Made by a program: the position numbers and the translations under genes | The notes under the pieces: generated by a model | Databases searched by the model: none | What the model was told of the DNA's origin: nothing | Seen by the model: the letters and a program-made list of their open reading frames with translations, nothing else | In this document: positions 45,655-54,034 of the stretch, in pieces | Position numbering within the stretch: the stretch's first letter is position 1 | Layout of the letters: each line of letters opens with the position of its first letter | Origin: Desulfocapsaceae bacterium | Lineage (GTDB): Bacteria > Desulfobacterota > Desulfobulbia > Desulfobulbales > Desulfocapsaceae | DNA: 64,000 bases | NCBI GenBank assembly: GCA_030653035.1 | Contig: JAUSAB010000030.1 | Coordinates: forward strand, 1-64,000 | Direction: 5' to 3'

Positions 45655-46905
45655 CTAAGTAATTAAACTAATTTTATCAAAAGAGACAAAGAAAGCAAGA
45701 AGAGCGCCAGCCATCATGGATGTTCCTGTTACCATAAAACCAACACCAATGGAAGTGTAATCCCCTATAGCACCAATCAAAACGGGCAACACCCCACCCC
45801 CCAGCAGAAAGACTACAGGGATACATAAAGAAACGACAAGAGTTGCCTGGTTATCTGGCCCCAGTGTTGACAACACAGCAAAACCAGAAGGAAAAAAGCA
45901 GACAGCGACCATAGGCTGCAAAATCACTAAAGCGATCAACCACGGAGAAGACGAGATCACCCCCAGCAAAACAGTACAGAAGCCAGCAACCAGTAACACA
46001 AACGCCATGACCGATCTATTACCAACCCTGTCGCCAAACCACCCAGCGACTAGAGGCATCGCCAAGGCTGCTATCCTGGAAAACGCCAGAAGCCGATTTG
46101 CCCGTTCCGGGGTCATCCCTTGATCTGAAACGAGAAATAGAGGCAGCATGGCATAAACACCAAGGCTCGAACAGATCGCCAGTGAAAAAAGCAGTGCCAT
46201 AAGCCAAAAATCCGGCCGTGATAAAATCGCCCGAGAAGTCATGACGTCCAGAGATTTTCCCCGGTCATGACAGCCATTACCTACCATGCCGTATAACACC
46301 CCCGCGCCAATCATCAATATCCCCAACCACATCAGGCCCTGCCGCCAGGAACAGCACCTGAATATCATATCGGCCAGGAGCGGGGCGGCGATAAATCCAA
46401 GATTTGGAGCCAGCTCATGCACCGCCATACCTCTGGCCAGATAAGCAGGACTGACCAGACTGCTGATAGAGGCAAGCCCGGATGGCAGATATAAACCTGC
46501 GGCCAGTCCCAGACTAAAAAGACCAATTCGCATCAAAAACAAGGTTGAGCAGAGGCTCAACAACAGCAAGACGATTCCAGAGGCAACAGTGGACAAGACA
46601 ATAGTCTTCTGATGATTGATCCGAGCCGAGACAAAACCGGACAAGAGAATAGAACAAAAATAACCGGCAGAGATCAACAGAAAGAAAGAAGCCGCAGCCA
46701 TATGATCAAGGCCAAACTCACCTTCTATAACAGGCAGGAGCGGTGAGAAAACAACCCGGGCGGTGAAGTTTAAAAAAAACAGACCCACCAGAAAAGACAA
46801 CCCACTGAACACATTGCCGCGAGATCTGTCACCCATGATTTCACCCGCTGTTCCCGAGACAGAAACGTCCTTAGACAGGGGTAACATCTTTTTTGGGATA
46901 ATCAA
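45655..46905 (-). CDS. MFS transporter
   Basis: A 416-residue protein with about 12 hydrophobic segments, for example VFSGLSFLVGLFFLNFTARV and PFLV-like helices, a GDRVGNRSV loop typical of the major facilitator superfamily, and YLARGMAVHELAPNLGFIAA. The substrate is unknown. The ORF start overlaps sixA by 35 bases; an internal ATG at 46836 (MGDRSRGNVFSGL) would remove the overlap and keeps all helices. Confidence 0.85.
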   Translation of the reverse strand: MIIPKKMLPLSKDVSVSGTAGEIMGDRSRGNVFSGLSFLVGLFFLNFTARVVFSPLLPVIEGEFGLDHMAAASFFLLISAGYFCSILLSGFVSARINHQKTIVLSTVASGIVLLLLSLCSTLFLMRIGLFSLGLAAGLYLPSGLASISSLVSPAYLARGMAVHELAPNLGFIAAPLLADMIFRCCSWRQGLMWLGILMIGAGVLYGMVGNGCHDRGKSLDVMTSRAILSRPDFWLMALLFSLAICSSLGVYAMLPLFLVSDQGMTPERANRLLAFSRIAALAMPLVAGWFGDRVGNRSVMAFVLLVAGFCTVLLGVISSSPWLIALVILQPMVAVCFFPSGFAVLSTLGPDNQATLVVSLCIPVVFLLGGGVLPVLIGAIGDYTSIGVGFMVTGTSMMAGALLAFFVSFDKISLIT

Positions 46906-47386
46906 AAAACAGAAGTTTTCCTTCGTTTGCTCTTATCTTCTGCCAGGAGGAACAGGAGAATTCAAGAGCCACGATACCACAGGTAGGGATTAGTCCAATC
47001 TCCGTGTCTCTGCCGCAGTCGATCAGGAAATTGGCAAATTCGGTGATCACCGGATTGTGACCAACCACCAGCAGACGCTTGACCTCATCCGGGCACGATT
47101 TGACCTCAAGCAGCAAATCATTTATCGAACTGGTATAGAGTCGATCACGCAGCTCAATCTCTTTTCGGGGAATTTTCATGGCCTTGGCAAAAGAATGAGC
47201 CGTCTCCGCCGCCCGCCGGGCCGGGCTAGTCCAGAGAGCATCAATCCTGACCTGATGGCCGGCAAGCCTCTGGCCCATAGCCGGGGCATCGCGCAGACCT
47301 CGTTTATTCAAAGGACGATCCTGATCCGCCAGAGACGGGTCAGCCCAACTGGACTTGGCATGGCGGACCAGATACAGGGTTTTCAT
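46871..47386 (-). CDS. sixA: Phosphohistidine phosphatase SixA
   Basis: A 171-residue histidine-phosphatase-superfamily protein with the RHG-type motif at MKTLYLVRHAKSSWADP, ALWTSPARRAAETAHSF and the second catalytic histidine in LLVVGHNPVITEF. SixA removes phosphate from histidine in Hpt domains and in PTS proteins. The ATG at 47386 overlaps the parA-like stop by four bases, so the longer frame upstream is not used. Part of a CHAD-ParA-SixA operon. Confidence 0.9.
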   Translation of the reverse strand: MKTLYLVRHAKSSWADPSLADQDRPLNKRGLRDAPAMGQRLAGHQVRIDALWTSPARRAAETAHSFAKAMKIPRKEIELRDRLYTSSINDLLLEVKSCPDEVKRLLVVGHNPVITEFANFLIDCGRDTEIGLIPTCGIVALEFSCSSWQKIRANEGKLLFFDYPKKDVTPV

Positions 47387-48123
47387 AACTGAGATCCCTT
47401 GCGCCACACCTCCAACCACAACTGTTCATAAGCAATTGCTGCCGCAGAAGTCGGTGCGGTAACCGCCACTGGTTGCCGATAAAGACCCATCTTTTCGACA
47501 TCGGCAAGAGAGGGGATTTCGCTGGCCAGAAAAATCTTTTTCTTGCCAAATTTGGCGATAGTATCAGAGTGCATGTTTTTCCGCCTGTCGACCATAGAAA
47601 AGAAAGCCGCCAGTTTCTTCCGATTGACCTCAAGCTTATCCGCAAGCTTTATCAATTGGGCAAAAGAGAGGATGGAAAGCGTGGTGGGAATAATCGGGGT
47701 TACCACCAGATCCGCCGCCATGATGATATTCTCGGAAAGCAGGGTCATATTGGGTGGACAGTCAAGAATCAAGACATCATACTCATCCTTGACACAGGCA
47801 AAGATCTTTTTAAATTCGCTTGTTGCTCCGCCACGGCCATCAAGGGCAATATCCAGATTACGAAAAGAAAAATGTGTCGGCAACAGATCAAGATTTTCAA
47901 AATCCGTACCCCTGATAAAAGGCGCCAAATCCCCTTTGAGAAACTGCTTTCGATTAAAACTCTCCTTGGGTCTGATCCGGTAATAATACCCCGCCGCGCC
48001 CTGGGGATCCATATCACAGAGCAGCGTCCTTCTTCCACTGCGGGAGCTGCTATATGCCAGATTGACAGCGGTGGCAGTCTTCCCGACACCTCCCTTGCTT
48101 GAATAAATGGCGATAATTTTCAT
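47383..48123 (-). CDS. ParA-family ATPase (orphan)
   Basis: A 246-residue deviant-Walker ATPase: SSKGGVGKTATAVNLAYSSS with the signature lysine, LCDMDPQGAAGYYYRIRP, and DVLILDCPPNMTLLSENIIM. No ParB or centromere repeat is nearby, so chromosome partition is unlikely; such orphans position protein complexes or act in regulation. It lies between the CHAD protein and SixA. Confidence 0.88.
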   Translation of the reverse strand: MKIIAIYSSKGGVGKTATAVNLAYSSSRSGRRTLLCDMDPQGAAGYYYRIRPKESFNRKQFLKGDLAPFIRGTDFENLDLLPTHFSFRNLDIALDGRGGATSEFKKIFACVKDEYDVLILDCPPNMTLLSENIIMAADLVVTPIIPTTLSILSFAQLIKLADKLEVNRKKLAAFFSMVDRRKNMHSDTIAKFGKKKIFLASEIPSLADVEKMGLYRQPVAVTAPTSAAAIAYEQLWLEVWRKGSQL

Positions 48124-48168
48124 TGCAAAAAAGCCCCGTTCAATGCAGCAATAATGGGTTGAAATTCG

Positions 48169-49746
48169 TTAAAAAAGCAAATCAAGCAGATTTCTGTTTT
48201 CTGCGCTGGTAAACTGCACAAATGTTTGTTCAAACTTCTGGCGCACACTTGCCTGCTCTTCATGCAAATGGGTGATCAAGCCGCCAAGCGCGGCAGCTAC
48301 CGGGACAACCTTTTGGGGCTCCCCACCAGCTAATCCATTCTGATACTGTGCCAACATCTTCTGCTGTACTGAGAGATCATTAAAACTCCCCAGATTATCC
48401 TGAAGTTTTTTGAGCGCCTTTACCAAAACATCCATTTCCGATTCAGGGAACAAAGACCGGTAAAACTCCAGCAGATAACGGAGTTTTTTACCCTGTATCC
48501 GCAAATGATGAAGGTCGGTATCAGGACTTTGCGGGCCAATCAAGGCACCATCCTTCATAATACGTTGCAATCGTTTTCTGATCGCCTTCACAGCCACCTT
48601 TTTACAGGGCTTATGACCTGATGCCATCGCAGATGAAAGCAACGAATTTTCCACATAGCCTCGCCACTGTGTCAAATACTGTTGAAAACTCTTGGAACGA
48701 AAAGCCTTCTTCAGCCGTTGTCGCTCCTTGACGCGCTGCCGGGCAAGATCTTTTAAAAAAACAGACAATCCTTCCTGCAGCCCTTCAGGCAACAGGGAAT
48801 GAAACGCATCTTTCTTCAGAAGATACACATCCAGATCACGAACAGGCCCGGTAACAAGGCCGATCTTCTGCAATCCTTGCTGAAAACGACCCACATCGGC
48901 AACAGGCAATCTCTTTTTCATGCTTCCAAGCAAAGCACGAGTCCGACGCAAGGCCACCCGAAAATCATGGAGGAATTCAGAATCAATATCCTCAAGAATA
49001 CCGGGAATATTGCGCTCCATCCCTTCAAGAAGCTGAAGAAAGATTTTTTGCGCCGCCTGCACAACGCTCTCTGTCGGATCCAGGATAATGGAAAATTGAG
49101 AACGGTACTCAAGAGGTTTTCTCCCGCTGGCTACAAGGGCTAGACTCAAAATTCTCTCTTCTGAATATCCGGTTTTCCCCCCTCGACTTTGTACGAGATC
49201 CGCGACCTTGGTCAGGATCTTATCATAGCCACGAACCCCTTGTATCTGCAGGGCACCACCAAGATCTATCGGTTCCCCACCCTGTATCAACAATTGATTT
49301 CGCTCAAGAGAACCAGAAAGGACTATTTTCTGATCCCGGTTAACAAGCTGAAAGGATTGGGACTGCCGGACAATATCGACCAGAGGAAGCAAGGCCCGAA
49401 TCCCTGCCAGAAGACACAGCTTCTCGCCAAGGACACCACCTGTAAAATCCTGGGCAGAGAGTTTTTCAGAAACAGGCCCCTCAGCCTGAGCCCTGAATTC
49501 ACCACTAAAATCAGTCAGAACATAACCCTTCTCGCCCAGACGCAGACAAATAAAGCCCTTGTCATATAAGCGCCAGTCAAAGGTGTCCAGATAACAGAGT
49601 GAAGAAACCGTCGCGCTGTCTTCCTGAAGCGTATATTTTGCAGAAAGTCCAGACAACAGAACCAAAACTTCCATCTGCCCAGACAGGGTATAGGTTCTAC
49701 TGGATTCTTTCATTTTTTCTAAAAATTCAACTCCGGTAATCTGCAT
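48169..49746 (-). CDS. CYTH-CHAD domain protein
   Basis: A 525-residue protein. The N-terminal half is a degraded CYTH-like domain (YLDTFDWRLYDKGFICLRLG), and the C-terminal half is a CHAD domain of conserved histidines and basic helices: FLHDFRVALRRTRALLGSMK, GPVRDLDVYL and DTDLHHLRIQGKKLRYLLEF. CHAD binds inorganic polyphosphate; CYTH members cleave triphosphates, but the ExExK motif is not evident here. M1 overlaps argJ by 20 bases; an ATG at 49713 is an alternative start. Confidence 0.85.
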   Translation of the reverse strand: MQITGVEFLEKMKESSRTYTLSGQMEVLVLLSGLSAKYTLQEDSATVSSLCYLDTFDWRLYDKGFICLRLGEKGYVLTDFSGEFRAQAEGPVSEKLSAQDFTGGVLGEKLCLLAGIRALLPLVDIVRQSQSFQLVNRDQKIVLSGSLERNQLLIQGGEPIDLGGALQIQGVRGYDKILTKVADLVQSRGGKTGYSEERILSLALVASGRKPLEYRSQFSIILDPTESVVQAAQKIFLQLLEGMERNIPGILEDIDSEFLHDFRVALRRTRALLGSMKKRLPVADVGRFQQGLQKIGLVTGPVRDLDVYLLKKDAFHSLLPEGLQEGLSVFLKDLARQRVKERQRLKKAFRSKSFQQYLTQWRGYVENSLLSSAMASGHKPCKKVAVKAIRKRLQRIMKDGALIGPQSPDTDLHHLRIQGKKLRYLLEFYRSLFPESEMDVLVKALKKLQDNLGSFNDLSVQQKMLAQYQNGLAGGEPQKVVPVAAALGGLITHLHEEQASVRQKFEQTFVQFTSAENRNLLDLLF

Positions 49747-50911
49747 TGATCTTCACATAATCAATTGAAAAATCACAGGTATAGACCTCGGCACAACCCG
49801 CTCCATCTTTCAAATCTATAGTCACCACAATATTTTTCTCTTTGAGGATCGCAGTTGCTGCCTTCTCGGCCTCTTTCCCCTGCCCCAGCCCATCCTTGAC
49901 AATCATCACGTCACCGAATGAGATATCGACCCGTTCCGGATAGATGCGAACCCCTGAACGTCCCATGGCGGCAATGATCCGGCCCCAGTTGGCATCTTCG
50001 CCAAAAAAGGCGGTTTTGACCAGATTGGAGTTGGCCACGGTCCGGGCAATCTGCTCACCATCCTGCTCTTCTCTGGCCCCACAGACCCGAATGGTGATAA
50101 ACTTGGTGGCGCCCTCACCGTCCGCCACTATCTGCAGGGCCAGATCCTTGAGCAGATCCCCCAAAGTCTCCTGAAAGATCTGATGATTGCCCGAGGTATT
50201 TTCATCGATCCAGGGATTATCGGCAGCGCCATTGGCCATCACCAGCACCATATCATTGGTGCTGGTATCGCCATCAATGGTAATCCGGTTGAAGGTACGC
50301 TCCACACCCGCGATCAAGGCGCTATGAAGTTGAGGAAAACTGATCTGGGCATCGGTCAGCACAAAGGCGAGCATGGTGGCCATATTGGGCATGATCATTC
50401 CCGCGCCCTTGGCCATTCCCATGAAATTCACCTCCTGTTCACCGATGACGACTGTCCGGTACGCCGTTTTGGGAACGGTATCCGTGGTCATAATAGCCTG
50501 GGCAACCTGCTCAAAATTGTCTGGGGACAATCCGGCCACCAGCCTGGGCATGGCTTTTTTAATGGCGTCTACGTTCAACTGCTCACCAATAACACCGGTC
50601 GATGAGACCTGTACCATCTCATCTGCAATGCCTAAGGCCAATGCAGCACAATTGCTGGTAGCAATAGCTGCCTGCATGCCCGCCTCGCCGGTACAGGCAT
50701 TGGCGCAACCGCTGTTGACTAAAATGGCCTGCGCCTTTCCCTTTTTCAGGCGCTCCATATCGAGGACAACAGGCGCCGCCTTCACCTGATTAGTGGTAAA
50801 GGCCCCGGCAGTGACCGCTGGCGCCTCACTGAAGATAAGACCGAGATCCATTCTATCTGCATATCTGATACCGGCAGCAATTGCCGCTGTTTTAAACCCT
50901 TTGATTTTCAT
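49727..50911 (-). CDS. argJ: Glutamate N-acetyltransferase ArgJ
   Basis: A 394-residue ornithine acetyltransferase that recycles acetyl from N-acetylornithine to glutamate in arginine synthesis. The self-cleavage site lies in MGMAKGAGMIMPNMATMLAF, just before the nucleophilic Thr (NMATM), and TIDGDTSTNDMVLVMANG and GEDANWGRIIAAMGRSGV are family landmarks. Whether it also has N-acetylglutamate synthase activity cannot be judged. The 211-base gap upstream holds no gene. Confidence 0.94.
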   Translation of the reverse strand: MKIKGFKTAAIAAGIRYADRMDLGLIFSEAPAVTAGAFTTNQVKAAPVVLDMERLKKGKAQAILVNSGCANACTGEAGMQAAIATSNCAALALGIADEMVQVSSTGVIGEQLNVDAIKKAMPRLVAGLSPDNFEQVAQAIMTTDTVPKTAYRTVVIGEQEVNFMGMAKGAGMIMPNMATMLAFVLTDAQISFPQLHSALIAGVERTFNRITIDGDTSTNDMVLVMANGAADNPWIDENTSGNHQIFQETLGDLLKDLALQIVADGEGATKFITIRVCGAREEQDGEQIARTVANSNLVKTAFFGEDANWGRIIAAMGRSGVRIYPERVDISFGDVMIVKDGLGQGKEAEKAATAILKEKNIVVTIDLKDGAGCAEVYTCDFSIDYVKINADYRS

Positions 50912-51122
50912 TCTCTTTCTCTTTACATTATTGAATCATTGAGAACATATACTTCTTTTCCCCTCGCCAAAAATATCTCCTTAACAAATAAAGTTACCAC
51001 CCATCCTACCAAATATGCCAGTTAAAAATAAAGAGGTTTCCAGTTTCCCTATTCAAGTGTAGAATTGCAACCGATTATCTTGGGATACATCCTGTCAATT
51101 CCACCTCTACTCACCACCTGCT

Positions 51123-51839
51123 ATGCGGATTCTTCTTCTCTCAGATATCCATGGGAACCTTCCCGCCCTGATTGCCATTGACCGCTTCTTTGCCGATACC
51201 CCCTTTGATGTCATCTGCAACTGCGGAGACTCCACGGTGTATGCACCCTTCCCCAACGAAACATTGCAGTGGCTGCAAGACAGAACGGCCTACTCCATTC
51301 GGGGAAATACCGACGATAAAGTCATAACCCTGCTTCAAGGGGGAACCTTTAAAAAACCCCATAATGAAGAGAAGCGCATCATGTACCGGTCAACGGTGGA
51401 GACCTTGAATGACCAAAGCAAAGAATACCTGCTCTCCCTGAAGGACTCTCAGCGGCTGCATCTAAGCAATTTCACCATCGGTCTTTTTCATGGCAGCCCT
51501 GACCACCCCAGAGAGCTGCTCTTTGCCGATACCCCGAACAGCCGCTTTCAAGAACTCAGCCTGCTGACTGACTGCCGGATCGTTATCACCGGCCATTCTC
51601 ATTCTCCCTACCATAAAAACATTCACGGCACTCATTTTATCAATCCGGGTAGTGCCGGCAGGATGTTTGATGGTAATCCTGCAGCCAGTTGCGCCACCCT
51701 GACCCTCTCCCAACAGGATGTGCAGGTCGATCTCCACCGGATTGCTTATTCGGTGGAAGAAGTGGTAACAGCCTTACACCAGCAGCATCTTCCGGAAATA
51801 TACACGGAGATGTTTCGCCAGGGGCGAAAATTAAATTAA
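51123..51839 (+). CDS. YfcE-type metallophosphoesterase
   Basis: A 238-residue calcineurin-like phosphoesterase with the metal motifs LLSDIHGNLPAL, NCGDSTVYAP, RGNTDDKV, LFHGSPDHP and VITGHSHSPYHK in order. The substrate may be a phosphodiester or cyclic nucleotide. It is 36 bases upstream of rsmA on the same strand. Confidence 0.9.
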   Translation: MRILLLSDIHGNLPALIAIDRFFADTPFDVICNCGDSTVYAPFPNETLQWLQDRTAYSIRGNTDDKVITLLQGGTFKKPHNEEKRIMYRSTVETLNDQSKEYLLSLKDSQRLHLSNFTIGLFHGSPDHPRELLFADTPNSRFQELSLLTDCRIVITGHSHSPYHKNIHGTHFINPGSAGRMFDGNPAASCATLTLSQQDVQVDLHRIAYSVEEVVTALHQQHLPEIYTEMFRQGRKLN

Positions 51840-51875
51840 ATCAAAGACATCTTGACAGCATAATCTGGTAAATCA

Positions 51876-52757
51876 ATGACCACACCTCACAATACCCGAT
51901 CATCCCTTGAGCAATATCAACTGACCCCCAAAAAACGGTTTGGCCAGAACTTCCTTGTCCATGCCGGGACCGCCGAGGCCATTGTCCGGGCGGGCAAGAT
52001 CAGCGCTGATAACATCATCATGGAGGTCGGTGTTGGCCTGGGCGCCCTCACCCGTCCCTTGGCCCACGCCGCCAGACAGGTTATCGGCCTGGAGGTCGAC
52101 AGCGGCCTGATCAGGTTTCATCAGGAAGAAGCTGACCTGCCTGAGAATGTCACCCTGATCCACCAGGATGTATTAAAGGCTGATTTTCATGCCCTCTACG
52201 AGCAGTGTCAGGGGCCGATCATGATCATGGCTAATCTGCCTTACTCCATTTCCAATCCTTTTCTGTTTAAACTGATTGAGAACCAGGAAAAGATGGCCTG
52301 GGCCACCATCATGCTGCAAAAGGAAGTGGCTGACCGGTTGACCGCCCAGCCTGGAACCAAACAATATGGGGTGCCCACGGTTTTGCTCAGTGCCTGCGCC
52401 ACGGTGACACGACTCATGACTCTGAAACCTGCGGAATTTCATCCCCGACCCAAAATTGACTCGGTGGTGGTACGGATTGATTTTGACCGGCAGACCGAGC
52501 GGCTCAAGGCCCTCCCTCCGTATGACCATGCCCTGCTCCATCGCGTCGTCCGCGGCGCCTTCAGCCAGCGGCGCAAGACCCTGCTCAACACCCTGAGCAG
52601 CAGCAAGCTCCTGCCCATGATCGGCGAAGAGGAAAAGGCAACGATCAAATCCCTGACCGAAGTCGTCATCCGCAAGGCCGGCATTGAGCCAACGGCCAGA
52701 GCTGAAGATCTGACCCTTGAGGATTTTGTCCGACTCACCCTGGCATTTGCCGAATAG
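51876..52757 (+). CDS. rsmA: 16S rRNA dimethyladenosine transferase RsmA/KsgA
   Basis: A 293-residue SAM-dependent enzyme dimethylating A1518 and A1519 of 16S rRNA. TPKKRFGQNFLVHAGTAEAI, the SAM loop IMEVGVGLGALTRPLA, ANLPYSISNPFLFKLIE (catalytic NLPY) and FHPRPKIDSVVVRIDF, AFSQRRKTLLNTL are diagnostic. Confidence 0.96.
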   Translation: MTTPHNTRSSLEQYQLTPKKRFGQNFLVHAGTAEAIVRAGKISADNIIMEVGVGLGALTRPLAHAARQVIGLEVDSGLIRFHQEEADLPENVTLIHQDVLKADFHALYEQCQGPIMIMANLPYSISNPFLFKLIENQEKMAWATIMLQKEVADRLTAQPGTKQYGVPTVLLSACATVTRLMTLKPAEFHPRPKIDSVVVRIDFDRQTERLKALPPYDHALLHRVVRGAFSQRRKTLLNTLSSSKLLPMIGEEEKATIKSLTEVVIRKAGIEPTARAEDLTLEDFVRLTLAFAE

Positions 52758-52792
52758 AGCGTCATCTCGCTCCCTTTCAAAACTCACACAGC

Positions 52793-53953
52793 ATGCAAAA
52801 CTTCGTCTTCCATAATCCGACCAAAATCCTGTTCGGCAAGGGTACCATCCCCGCCATCGGCCCTGAAACTGTTGCCTTTGGCACCAGAGTGTTGCTGGTC
52901 TATGGCTCCGGCTCCATCAAACGAAACGGGGTTTACCAACAGGTCACCGACTCCCTGCTCAAGGCCGGGGCTGAGATTGTTGAACATCCGGGAGTCCAAT
53001 CCAATCCTGTTCTCAGCCATGTGCAGGAAGGCATTACCCTGGCCAAAAAGCAGAAGTGCCAGGTTATCTGCGCCGTCGGCGGCGGATCGGTGATTGATGA
53101 GGCCAAGGCTATCTGCGCCGGCGCGGTGGTGAATTATGATGTCTGGAAATTCTTTACCGGCAAGAAATCCGTCACCTGCCCCCTGCCCCTGACCACCGTC
53201 CTGACCCTGGCCGCATCGGGATCGGAAATGAACTCCGGCATGGTCATCACCAACGAAGAGACCAGACAGAAATTCGGTTTCGCCAACAAGAAGCTCTATC
53301 CCAAGACCTCCATCCTTGACCCGGAGGCAACCTATACCGTTCCTGCCGATTACACCGTCTACGGCGCGGTGGATGCCATCGCCCACGTCCTTGAGTTCTA
53401 CTTCACCACTCAAGACCCGGCCACACCGGTTCAGGACCGGCTCATGGAAGGACTCATTATCAACGCCATGGAGAGCTGCGACCGGGTGCTGGCCGACCTG
53501 TACGACTATCAGGGCCGCGCCGATCTCATGTGGACGGCCACCCTGGCCCTGAACGGGCTGACCGCCGCCGGACTTGGCAAGGTAGGATTCCCCATGCACC
53601 TGATCGAACACTCCCTCTCCGCGCTCTACAATGTCCCCCACGGGGCAGGACTCTCAGCGGTCATTTCCGGCTGGATGCGCCTCCAGTGCCAAGCAACGCC
53701 CCAGCGTTTCGCCCAGTTTGCCGAGCGCATCTTTGATCTCAGGAGCGGTAGCACGGAAGAACGAGCTCAGAAAGGGATTGATGCATTGAAGCAATGGTTT
53801 GAGAAGGTGCGCAGCCCCACCTCACTTGCAGCACTAAAAATCCCGGCACAGGACATCCCTAAGATTGCCGAAAATGCGGTCACCCTGGCTAGTGTCTGGC
53901 GGATGCCAGATTATGACTGTGAACGAATCCAGACCATTCTGGCTGGGTGTTAG
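52793..53953 (+). CDS. Iron-containing alcohol dehydrogenase
   Basis: A 386-residue group III dehydrogenase of the YqhD/BdhA subgroup: NFVFHNPTKILFGKGTIPAI, the nucleotide-binding VGGGSVIDEAKAI, and the metal-binding residues in GAVDAIAHVLEFYF, HLIEHSLSALYNVPHGAGLS. Likely an NAD(P)H-dependent aldehyde/ketone reductase. It starts 35 bases after rsmA. Confidence 0.92.
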   Translation: MQNFVFHNPTKILFGKGTIPAIGPETVAFGTRVLLVYGSGSIKRNGVYQQVTDSLLKAGAEIVEHPGVQSNPVLSHVQEGITLAKKQKCQVICAVGGGSVIDEAKAICAGAVVNYDVWKFFTGKKSVTCPLPLTTVLTLAASGSEMNSGMVITNEETRQKFGFANKKLYPKTSILDPEATYTVPADYTVYGAVDAIAHVLEFYFTTQDPATPVQDRLMEGLIINAMESCDRVLADLYDYQGRADLMWTATLALNGLTAAGLGKVGFPMHLIEHSLSALYNVPHGAGLSAVISGWMRLQCQATPQRFAQFAERIFDLRSGSTEERAQKGIDALKQWFEKVRSPTSLAALKIPAQDIPKIAENAVTLASVWRMPDYDCERIQTILAGC

Positions 53954-54034
53954 GAGCGGTTTTCAAAGCATTCTCTATAACTGGTTGAAACTTGCAGGAA
54001 CGACTATTTTTTTTAACTTAAGAGGAGGTTGTAA

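Noticed and set aside
47383-48123. Chromosome partition locus
   Set aside because: The ParA-family gene has no ParB partner and no centromere-like repeats nearby.
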